A stretch of DNA of 64,000 nucleotides from Mesodorylaimus sp. YZB2_4 (lineage: Eukaryota; Nematoda; Enoplea; Dorylaimida; Dorylaimidae). The position numbers were made by a program, and so were the translations under genes. The DNA lies in assembly GCA_030248295.1 (NCBI GenBank), contig JASANH010000119.1:1-64000 (forward strand), read 5' to 3'. Under the pieces are notes generated by a model that worked only from the letters and a program-made list of their open reading frames with translations, had not been told where the DNA came from and ran no database searches. Below, piece by piece: positions 43,301 through 55,300 of this stretch; the stretch's first letter is position 1, and each line of letters opens with the position of its first letter.

Positions 43301-46300
43301 GAAATGGCAAAGGCGCCTTTTTGTCATACCACCAACAGATATTTATGGCTGGATGAGACATAACCTACAGAAAGTTCGGCTTTTTTTCTGATGGGCACTC
43401 TCTCTTGAAATCTTTTTCACGAATCATACCAAGACTAGAATTCTTGAGGGATGAATAAGGGACCGGAGGCCCAATGCCAGTTGGGCCATCAATAAAGAAG
43501 TGATGCTATCGGAGTAGCAGCGTGAAAAAACTTGAAAACTGTAATGTATGCACAAACAGCTCTGATCGTGAAAAGCAGGCGAACATTTTTGACATATACC
43601 TGTACGTGCCGCTATCTTTAGCTGTTGCAGTCCGAATTGTCAATTTTTCCACTTCACCGACTGTGATTTTTTCGATACGCTCGTTTTCCTCTATCAGGGA
43701 CGCCTCTTGCATCCAAATGATGGTGGGCGCCGGTTGTCCAGTCACTTGGCAGGTTAGAATGATATCATCTTCTTCAGTTACTGCTTGGTCAACCAAGCGT
43801 TGTGTAAATTTTGGCGGAACCCCGATTGAAATCAATACTGGTGCCGATTCAGGAGAAAATTCACCGACACCTGCCACATTTTGTGCAGCCACTCTAAACA
43901 CATATTCAAGATCTTCCTTCAAATTTAAGACCGTAAATGGCGACGATAAAACCAGTGTATCGATGGTACTTTTCCAGAAACTGCTCTCTGCTGTTCGATA
44001 TTCAATAATGTAGTTCGTGATTGGTCTGCCTCCATCTGATATTGGTGGCTGCCATGCTACTGTCGCGGTGTTTCTAGTAACTTCAGTGATCTCTGGTGCA
44101 TTTGTTGGAGCAACTGGTGTGCCTGAATGAATAAGATTATTTACACTTACAATCACTTTTATCAATGTAAGGTATACGAACCAAACTCGTCCTCCGCTGT
44201 GAATTGAACAACACAACTCGGCTCGCTTGAGCCCGCTTCGTTAACTGCGTGAATTCGAGCTTCATAAGTTTCCAAGCTGATTAAATCGAGTAAAATGTAT
44301 TTCGTGACTTCTACCAGATTTTCATTGACCTGAGCCCAGCGTGAAGTGCTAGACTTCAAGTCAACATTAAAACCAATTATTGGTGCACCCCCGTCATGTT
44401 CTGGGTAGTCCCAAGTCAGTGTTGCGGTCTCTTTTGTGATATCTTGTACATGTACATCAGTCGGCGGCGTTGGGATTGCTGAAACGCTACTTTTTAAATT
44501 AGTGCATACATATTACATAAAGGTACCTACTAAATTTTGCAGTGGACTTTATCAAAGTTGGTTGAGCCGTTTCTGTTGATCGACCAGTACCGAATTTGTT
44601 TATGGCTGCCACTCGGAATAGGAGCTGCGTATCCTTGATCAAATCAGGCACTTCACATTCTAGCTTTGTCGGCCGAACCTTCAGCAAAAGTAGTTTTCTT
44701 TTATTTAGTTCTCAAACGTGCGAGAACGAAAAAAATCAACGGCTTGATGGGCAAATAGGGAAGCTTACAGAGCCACCTAGTGCTGTATCACCACCCATAG
44801 AGAACAATGCTAGTTTAACGCATATGTTGCGCAATATGTGTACAGTATCTTGAAGAAAGGCTAGCAAACTGTAGGCTAGTGAACATTGGACAAACCTGCT
44901 GTATTGTTTTCCATGCACGTTGATGAGGCTCTTTCCTTTCAATAAGGTATCCCATGATCGGACTGCCACCATCGTCAGGACTTTCTTTCCAGTGCACTAC
45001 ACAAGAATCTTCTGTCACGTCACTGACCCATACAGCTGATGGGGCTGATGGGACATCTGAAACAAGAGACTTTGATACAGAATGTAGAAAAAACGACGCC
45101 AACAACGTGTATCCTTTACCCAATACTTCAACGAAAATCGATGCTTCGTCAGTGCCATACTCATTCGCGAGTTTAACCTTGTATTCGCCAGTATCAAGGC
45201 GGGTTACTTTTCTAATGGTCAAATTTGCTGTGTCATCTGTTGTCTCAATGATCGTTCGCTCATCACTGTGCAGAGTTTCTTCATTAAACTCCCAAATAAC
45301 CTGTGGCAAAGGTGATCCCCTCAGTTCAATCGAAATTTCCAGTTTCTCTTCTCTGCTATATGTCAGCTTTTCCATTAGGTCAGGTTTCAACACAATATGA
45401 GGTGGTGCTAAAATTATAAAATTTATTAATCAACTTCAAGAGTTTACCCCGAAACTATACTTTTACTCACCAGAAACAGTAAGTTTGGCTTCTGTTTGTA
45501 GCACGCCAGTTTTGCACATGTAATTGCCACTATCCGCGACCATCACACAGTCAAAAATTATTGTGTAAACAGTGCGTGAATCATTCGAGGCAATGTGAAT
45601 AGCATCAGACCCTTCGAGCTCTCGGCCATTCCTGTACCATTTAGCCGTTGCGGTCTCCTGTGAAGGTATGACAAATTGTATTAGGCGTAATGCTCTATAT
45701 ACTCTACACCACCACTCAGCATGGAGCTTACAAAAAAGCTCGAACCAACTGTGGCATCAATTTACCTTAGAGACTTCGCAGGCAAGGCTGATACTGTCGC
45801 CTTCGATTGCCTGAGTGTCGTGCAGTCTTCTGACAAAGGTCGTTTCAACCTCTGAAAAGATAATTTACAGCTGTCAGCACACATAAAAGCTTTGTACAGC
45901 CACTTGACACACCTTCGACGGTTATCATTGTAGACAGCTTTTGACCATCCACAATACAAGAGTAAGGCCCAGAGTCATTGATTGCTACATTTATGATTGT
46001 TAAACTGATAGTGGATCCATCAGTATTAATTGAATGCCGATCATCGCTTTTAATTGCGCGACGACCTGATCTCCACTCCACAGTTCTTGGTGAACGATTC
46101 ACACTAGCTTCTAATGTGACGGAATCGCCCTCTTGCACATGAAATTCTTCCTCGAATTTTTTAATGAATACCAGCTGTTCTTGCTCAACTACGAGCGTTG
46201 TCTGAACAGAGTAGTCCCCTATGATAGCTTTGTACACTCCCTCATCATCGATGGTCACGTCTGCAATTATCAGATGATGGATATACCCCTCTTCAATAAT

Positions 46301-49300
46301 CAGAAACTTTTGACCATCTGGATGTATCAACCTGCCATCTTTTACCCACTCAACTTTTTGGTATGGCTTAGTCACTTCCACAGTTATTTTTGCAGATAAT
46401 CCTTCCTTTGTAACTATTTGTTGGAGCCTACCAACAAATTTTGGAGCAGCTTCAGCTAACCGAACTTCAGTAGATGACTCTTCATTGCCAAAAAATATGG
46501 TGTAAATACCAGTATCATATTGAGAAATATCAGTAATACGCAGTTCATGTACTTCTCCATTCGATGTGATCTTATACTTCCTGCTCTCGTGACCAAGCAC
46601 TCGATTATTTTTCTTCCATGTTATATTCTTCTCGTCAACAGCCACTGTTGTAATGCACTGCAAAACTCCAGTTCCTCCTTCCTCTACCTCAGTCAACGCA
46701 TCAAGCGGACATTTGATTAATGTCTGCCTTTTTGAGGTTGAGTCCACATAATTTGCGCAAGCTTCCTCGACGACTTTTTCTTTCTTGGGTTTGAGGAGAA
46801 CAGCAGCCTCAGTTACAGCTTCTTCCTGTTCTTGCACAGTGACTTCTTTGACCTTGGGCTTCAGGGTAACCGCTTCGGTGAATTCTTCGACGGCTTCCTC
46901 GATCACAGGTTTCTCCTCGTGCGCGGGTTGCGCTTCTTCCTCAGGGATGGCGGGAACTTGCTCTTCTGGCGCTGGCGCCTGGGGTTTGACGACTAGTTTC
47001 ATTAAAGATGCAGCATTGCCAATTTTGACGCTGTAAACACCTTCGTCTTGTTCATCGACATGCCTAATGTGCAGTTCTTGAGTCGTCGACGTTGATACAA
47101 TGCGGTGCTTTTCTGATTCAGTGATGACCTGATCGCCCTTTTTCCAAACGACCTCTGCTTTGCCAGCGGGCGCCTCACACTTGATAACAAGGTCAGTGGA
47201 AGATTCAACTTCTTTTTGTTCTTCCTTGGGCCTAAATACTGGCTTCTTCATAGTGACCTCGACTTCTTCAGTCGCAGCTTCCTCGACGACTTGTTCTTTC
47301 TTGGGTTTGAGGAGAACAGCAGCCTCAGTTACAGCTTCTTCCTGTTCTTGCACAGTGACTTCTTTGACCTTGGGCTTCAGGGTAACCGCTTTGGTGAATT
47401 CTTCGACGGCTTCCTCGATCACAGGTTTCTCCTCAGGCGCGAGTTGCGCTTCATCCTCAGGGATGGCGGGAACTTGCTCTTCTGGCGCTGGCGCCTGGGG
47501 TTTGACGACTAGTTTCATTAAAGATGCAGCATTGCCAATTTTGACGCTGTAAACACCTTCGTCTTGTTCATCGACATGCTTAATGTGCAGTTCTTGAGTC
47601 GTCGACGTTGATACAATGCGGTGCTTATCTGATTCAGTTATGACCTGATCGCCCTTTTTCCAAACGACCTCTGCTTTGCCAGCGGGCGCCTCACACTTGA
47701 TAACGAGGTCAGTGGAAGATTCAACTTCCTTCTTTTCTTCCTTGGGCCTGAATGCTGGCTTCTTCATAGTGACCTCGACTTCTTCAGTCGCAGCTTCCTC
47801 GACGACTTGTTCTTTCTTGGGTTTGAGGAACACAGCAGCCTCAGTTACAGCTTCTTCCTGTTCTTGCACGGTGACTTCTTTGACCTTGGGCTTCAGGGTA
47901 ACCGCTTCGGTGAATTCTTTGACGGCTTCCTCGATCACAGGTTTCTTCTCGTGCGCGGGTTGCGCTTCTTCCTCAGGGATGGCGGGAACTTGCTCTTCTG
48001 GCGCTGGCGCCTGGGGTTTGACGACTAGCTTTATTAAAGATGCAGCATTGCCAATTTTGACGCTGTAAACACCTTCGTCTTGTTCATCGACATGCCTAAT
48101 GTGCAGTTCTTGAGTCGCCGACGTTGATACAATGCGGTGCTTTTCTGATTCAGTTATGACCTGTTCGCCCTTTTTCCAAACGACCTCTGCTTTGCCAGCG
48201 GGCGCCTCACACTTGATAACGAGGTCAGTGGATGATTCAACTTCCTTCTGTTCTTCCTTGGGCCTGAATGCTGGCTTTTTCATAGTGACCTCGACTTCTT
48301 CGGTCGCAGCTTCCTCGACGACTTGTTCTTTCTTGGGTTTGAGGAACACAGCAGCCTCAGTTACAGCTTCTTCCTGTTCTTGCACAGTGACTTCTTTGAC
48401 ATCGGGCTTCAGGGTAACCGCTTCGGTGAATTCTTCGACGGCTTCCTCGATCACAGGTTTCTCCTCGGGCGCGGGTTTCACTTCTTCCTCAGGGATGGCG
48501 GGAACTTGCTCTTCTGGCACTGGTGCTTTGGGTTTGACGACTAGTTTCATTAAAGATGCAGCATTGCCAATTTTGACGCTGTAAACACCTTCGTCTTGTT
48601 CATCGACATGCTTAATGTGCAGTTCTTGAGTCGTCGACGTTGATACAATGCGGTGCTTTTCTGATTCAGTGATGACCTGATCGCCCTTTTTCCAAACGAC
48701 CTCTGCTTTGCCAGCGGGCGCTTCACACTTGATAATGAGGTCAGTGAAAGATTCAACTTCCTTCTGTTCTTCCTTGGGCCTGAATGCTGGCTTCTTCATA
48801 TTGACTTCGACTTCTTCAGTCGCGGCTTTCTCGACGACTTGTTCTTTCTTGGGTTTGAGGAGAACAGCAGCCTCAGTTACAACTTCTTCCTGTCCTTGCA
48901 CAGTTACTTCTTTGACCTTGGGCTTCAGGGTAACCGCTTCGGTGAATTCTTCGATGGGTTCCTCGATCACGGGTTTTTCCTCGGGCGCGGGTTGCGCTTC
49001 TTCCTCAGAAATGTCGGGAACTTGCTCTTCTGGCGCTGGCGCCTGGGGTTTGACGACTAGTTTCATTAAAGATGCAGCATTGCCAATTTTGACGCTGTAA
49101 ACACCTTCGTCTTGTCCATCGACATGCTTAATGTGCAGTTCTTGAGTCGTCGACGTTGATACAATGTGGTGCTTTTCTGATTCAGTGATGACCTGATCGC
49201 CCTTTTTCCAAACGACCTCTGCTTTGCCAGCGGGCGCCTCACACTTGATAATGAGGTCAGTGGAAGATTCAACTTCCTTCTGTTCTTCCTTGGGCCCGAA

Positions 49301-52300
49301 TGCTGGCTTCTTCATAGTGACCTCGACTTCTTCAGTCGCAGCTTCCTCGACGACTTGTTCTTTCTTGGGTTTGAGGAACACACCAGCCTCAGTTACAGCT
49401 TCTTCCTGTTCTTGCACAGTGACTTCTTTGACCTTGGGCTTCAGGGTAACCGCTTCGGTGAATTCTTTGACGGCTTCCTCGATCACAGGTTTGTCCTCGG
49501 GCGCGGGTTGCGCTTCTTCCTCAGGAATGTCGGGAACTTGCTCTTCTGGCGCTGGCGCCTGGGGTTTGACGACTAGCTTTATTAAAGATGCAGCATTGCC
49601 AATTTTGACGCTGTAAACACCTTCGTCTTGTTCATCGACATGCTTAATGTGCAGTTCTTGAGTCGTCGACGTTGATACAATGCGGTGCTTTTCTGATTCA
49701 GTGATGACCTGATCGCCCTTTTTCCAAACGACCTCTGCTTTGCCAGCGGGCGCCTCACACTTGATAATGAGGTCAGTGGAAGATTCAACTTCCTTCTGTT
49801 CTTCCTTGGGCCTGAATGCTGGCTTCTTCATAGTGACCTCGACTTCTTCAGTCGCAGCTTCCTCGACGACTTGTTCTTTCTTGGGTTTGAGGAACACAGC
49901 AGCCTCAGTTACAGCTTCTTCCTGTTCTTGCACAGTGACTTCTTTGACCTTGGGCTTCAGGGTAACCGCTTCGGTGAATTCTTCGACGGCTCCCTCGATC
50001 ACAGGTCTCTTCTCAGGCGCGGGTTGCGCTTCATCCTCAGGGATGGCGGGAACTTGTTTTTCTGGCGCTGGCGCCTGGGGTTTGACGACAAGCTTTATTA
50101 AAGATGCAGCATTGCCAATTTCGACGCTGTAAACACCTTCGTCTTGTTCATCGACATGCCTAATGTGCAGTTCTTGAGTCGTCGACGTTGATACAATGCG
50201 GTGCTTTTCTGATTCAGTGATGACCTGATCGCCCTTTTTCCAAACGACCTCTGCTTTGCCAGCGGGCGCCTCACACTTGATAACAAGGTCAGTGGAAGAT
50301 TCAACTTCTTTTTGTTCTTCCTTGGGCCTGAATACTGGCTTCTTCAAAGTGACCTTGACTTTTTCAGTCGCAGCTTCCTCGACGACTTGTTCTTTCTTGG
50401 GTTTGAGGAACACAGCAGCCTCAGTTACAGCTTCTTCCTGTTCTTGCACAGTGACTTCTTTGACCTTGGGCTTCAGGGTAACCGCTTCGGTGAATTCTTC
50501 GACGGCTTCCTCGATCACAGGTCTTTTCTCGGGCGCGGGTTGCGCTTCTTCCTCTGGGATGGCGGGAACTTGCTCTTCTGGCACTGGTGCTTGGGGTTTG
50601 ACGACTAGTTTCATTAAAGATGCAGCATTGCCAATTTTGACGCTGTAAACACCTTTGTCTTGTTCATCGACATGCTTAATGTGCAGTTCTTGAGTCGTCG
50701 ACGTTGATACAATGCGGTGCTTTTCTGATTCAGTGATGACCTGATCGCCCTTTTTCCAAACGACCTCTGCTTTGCCAGCGGGCGCCTCACACTTGATAAC
50801 AAGGTCAGTGGAAGATTCAACTTCTTTTTGTAATTCCTTGGGCCTGAATACTGGCTTTTTCATAGTGACCTTGACTTCTTCAGTCGCAGCTTCCTCGACG
50901 ACTTGTTCTTTCTTGGGTTTGAGGAACACAGCAGCCTCAGTTACAGCTTCTTCCTGTTCTTGCACAGTGACTTCTTTGACCTTGGGCTTCAGGGTAACCG
51001 CTTCGGTGAATTCTTCGATGGCTTCCTCGATCACAGGTATCTTCTCAGGCGCGGGTTGCGCTTCTTCCTCTGAGATGGCGGGAACTTGCTCTTCTGGCGC
51101 TGGCGCTTGGGGTTTGACGACTAGCTTTATTAAAGATGCAGCATTGCCAATTTTGACGCTGTAAACACCTTCGTCTTGTTCATCGACATGCCTAATGTGC
51201 AGTTCTTGAGTCGTCGACGTTGATAAAATGCGGTGCTTTTCTGATTCAGTGATGACCTGATCGCCCTTTTTCCAAACGACCTCTGCTTTGCCAGCGGGCG
51301 CCTCACACTTAATAACAAGGTCAGTGGAAGATTCAACTTCTTTTTGTTCTCCCTTGGGCCTGAATACTGGCTTCTTCATAGTGACCTCGACTTCTTCGGT
51401 CGCAGCTTCCTCGACGACTTGTTCTTTCTTGGGTTTGAGGAACACAGCAGCCTCAGTTACAGCTTCTTCCTGTTCTTGCACAGTGACTTCTTTGACCTTG
51501 GGCTTCAGGGTAACCGCTTTGGTGAATTCTTCGACGGCTTCCTCGATCACAGGTTTCTCCTCAGGCGCGAGTTGCGCTTCATCCTCAGGGATGGCGGGAA
51601 CTTGCTCTTCTGGCGCTGGCGCCTGGGGTTTGACGACTAGTTTCATTAAAGATGCAGCATTGCCAATTTTGACGCTGTAAACACCTTCGTCTTGTTCATC
51701 GACATGCTTAATGTGCAGTTCTTGAGTCGTCGACGTTGATACAATGCGGTGCTTTTCTGATTCAGTTATGACCTGATCGCCCTTTTTCCAAACGACCTCT
51801 GCTTTGCCAGCGGGCGCCTCACACTTGATAACGAGGTCGGTGGAAGATTCAACTTCCTTCTGTTCTTCCTTGGGCCTGAATGCTGGCTTCTTCATAGTGA
51901 CCTCGACTTCTTCAGTCGCAGCTTCCTCGACGACTTGTTCTTTCTTGGGTTTGAGGAACACAGCAGCCTCAGTTACAGCTTCTTCCTGTTCTTGCACAGT
52001 GACTTCTTTGACCTTGGGCTTCAGGGTAACCGCTTCGGTGAATTCTTCGACGGCTTCCTCGATCACAGGTTTCTTCTCGTGCGCGGGTTGCGCTTCTTCC
52101 TCAGGGATGGCGAGAACTTGCTTTTCTGGCGCTGGCGCCTGGGGTTTGACGACTAGCTTTATTAAAGATGCAGCATTGCCAATTTTGACGCTGTAAACAC
52201 CTTCGTCTTGTTCATCAACATGCCTAATGTGCAGTTCTTGAGTCGCCGACGTTGATACAATGCGGTGCTTTTCTGATTCAGTTATGACCTGATCGCCCTT

Positions 52301-55300
52301 TTTCCAAACGACCTCTGCTTTGCCAGCGGACGCCTCACACTTGATAACGAGGTCAGTGGATGATTCAACTTCCTTCTGTTCTTCCTTGGGCCTGAATGCT
52401 GGCTTTTTCATAGTGACCTCGACTTCTTCGGTCGCAGCTTCCTCGACGACTTGTTCTTTCTTGGGTTTGAGGAACACAGCAGCCTCAGTTACAGCTTCTT
52501 CCTGTTCTTGCACAGTGACTTCTTTGACCTTGGGCTTCAGGGTAACCGCTTTGGTGAATTCTTCGACGGCTTCCTCGATCACAGGTCTCTTCTCGGACGC
52601 GGGTTGCGCTTCTTCCTCAGGGATGGCGGGAACTTGCTCTTCTGGCGCTTGCGCTTGGGGTTTGACGACTAGCTTTATTAAAGATGCAGCATTGCCAATT
52701 TTGACGCTGTAAACACCTTCGTCTTGTTCATCGACATGCCTAATGTGCAGTTCTTGAGTCGTCGACGTTGATACAATGCGATGCTTTTCTGATTCAGTGA
52801 TGACCTGATCGCCCTTTTTCCAAACGACCTCTGCTTTGCCAGTGGGCGCCTCACACTTGATAACAAGGTCAGTGGAAGATTCAACTTCTTTTTGTTCTTC
52901 CTTGGGCCTGAATACTGGCTTCTTCATAGTGACCTCGACTTCTTCAGTCGCAGCTTCCTCGACGACTTGTTCTTTCTTGGGTTTGAGGAGAACAGCAGCC
53001 TCAGTTACAGCTTCTTCCTGTTCTTGCACAGTGACTTCTTTGACCTTGGGCTTCAGGGTAACCGCTTCGGTGAATTCTTTGACGGCTTCCTCGATCACAG
53101 GTTTCTCCTTAGGCGCGAGTTGCGCTTCATCCTCAGGAATGGCGGGAACTTGCTCTTCTGGCGCTGGCGCCTTGGGTTTGACGACCAGTTTCATTAAAGT
53201 CACTTCTTTCGTTCCCGTATTGAAGATGCAGCATTGCCAATTTTGACGCTGTAAACACCTTCGTCTTGTTCATCGACATGCCTAATGTGCAGTTCTTGAG
53301 TCGTCGACGTTGATACAATGCGGTGCTTTTCTGATTCAGTTATGACCTGATCGCCCTTCTTCCAAACGACCTCTGCTTTGCCAGCGGGCGCCTCACACTT
53401 GATAACGAGGTCAGTGGAAGACTCAACTTCCTTCTGTTCTTCCTTGGGCCTGAATGCTGGCTTCTTCATAGTGACCTCGACTTCTTCAGTCGCAGCTTCC
53501 TCCACGACTTGTTCTTTCTTGGGTTTGAGGAACACAGCAGCCTCAGTTACAGCTTCTTCCTGTTCTTGCACAGTGACTTCTTTGACCTTGGGCTTCAGGG
53601 TAACCGCTTCGGTGAATTCTTCGACGGCTTCCTCGATCACAGGTTTCTTCTCGTGCGCGGGTTGCGCTTCTTCCTCAGGGATGGCGAGAACTTGCTTTTC
53701 TGGCGCTGGCGCCTGGGGTTTGACGACTAGCTTTATTAAAGATGCAGCATTGCCAATTTTGACGCTGTAAACACCTTCGTCTTGTTCATCAACATGCCTA
53801 ATGTGCAGTTCTTGAGTCGCCGACGTTGATACAATGCGGTGCTTTTCTGATTCAGTTATGACCTGATCGCCCTTTTTCCAAACGACCTCTGCTTTGCCAG
53901 CGGACGCCTCACACTTGATAACGAGGTCAGTGGATGATTCAACTTCCTTCTGTTCTTCCTTGGGCCTGAATGCTGGCTTTTTCATAGTGACCTCGACTTC
54001 TTCGGTCGCAGCTTCCTCGACGACTTGTTCTCTCTTGGGTTTGAGGAACACAGCAGCCTCAGTTACAGCTTCTTCCTGTTCTTGCACAGTGACTTCTTTG
54101 ACCTTGGGCTTCAGGGTAACCGCTTCGGTGAATTCTTCGACGGCTTCCTCGATCACAGGTCTCTTTTCGGACGCGGGTTGCGCTTCTTCCTCAGGGATGG
54201 CGGGAACTTGCTCTTCTGGCGCTTGCGCTTGGGGTTTGACGACTAGCTTTATTAAAGATGCAGCATTGCCAATTTTGACGCTGTAAACACCTTCGTCTTG
54301 TTCATCGACATGCCTAATGTGCAGTTCTTGAGTTGTCGACGTTGATACAATGCGGTGCTTTTCTGATTCAGTGATGACCTGATCGCCCTTTTTCCAAACG
54401 ACCTCTGCTTTGCCAGTGGGCGCCTCACACTTGATAACAAGGTCAGTGGAAGATTCAACTTCTTTTTGTTCTTCCTTGGGCCTGAATACTGGCTTCTTCA
54501 TAGTGACCTCGACTTCTTCAGTCGCAGCTTCCTCGACGACTTGTTCTTTCTTGGGTTTGAGGAGAACAGCAGCCTCAGTTACAGCTTCTTCCTGTTCTTG
54601 CACAGTGACTTCTTTGACCTTGGGCTTCAGGGTAACCGCTTCGGTGAATTCTTTGACGGCTTCCTCGATCACAGGTTTCTCCTTAGGCGCGAGTTGCGCT
54701 TCATCCTCAGGAATGGCGGGAACTTGCTCTTCTGGCGCTGGCGCCTTGGGTTTGACGACCAGTTTCATTAAAGATGCAGCATTGCCAATTTTGACGCTGT
54801 AAACACCGTCGTCTTGTTCATCGACATGCCTAATGTGCAGTTCTTGAGTCGTCGACGTTGATACAATGCGGTGCTTTTCTGATTCAGTTATGACCTGATC
54901 GCCCTTTTTCCAAACGACCTCTGCTTTGCCAGCGGGCGCCTCACACTTGATAACGAGGTCAGTGGAAGATTCAACTTCCTTCTGTTCTTCCTTGGGCCTG
55001 AATGCTGGCTTCTTCATAGTGACCTCGACTTCTTCAGTCGCAGCTTCCTCGACGACTTGTTCTTTCTTGGGTTTGAGGAACACAGCAGCCTCAGTTACAG
55101 CTTCTTCCTGTTCTTGCACAGTGACTTCTTTGACTTTGGGCTTCAGGGTAACCGCTTCGGTGAATTCTTTGACGGCTTCCTCGATCACAGGTTTCTTCTC
55201 GTGCGCGGGTTGCGCTTCTTCCTCAGGGATGGCGAGAACTTGCTCTTCTGGCGCTGGCGCCTGGGGTTTGACGACTAGCTTTATTAAAGATGCAGCATTG

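Noticed and set aside
45845..53203. The 2,452-codon frame beginning MTLMKL as a separate gene
   Set aside because: Its first codons derive from the 26-base junction and the frame is otherwise the continuation of the same repeat array. No promoter or splice evidence supports a new start.
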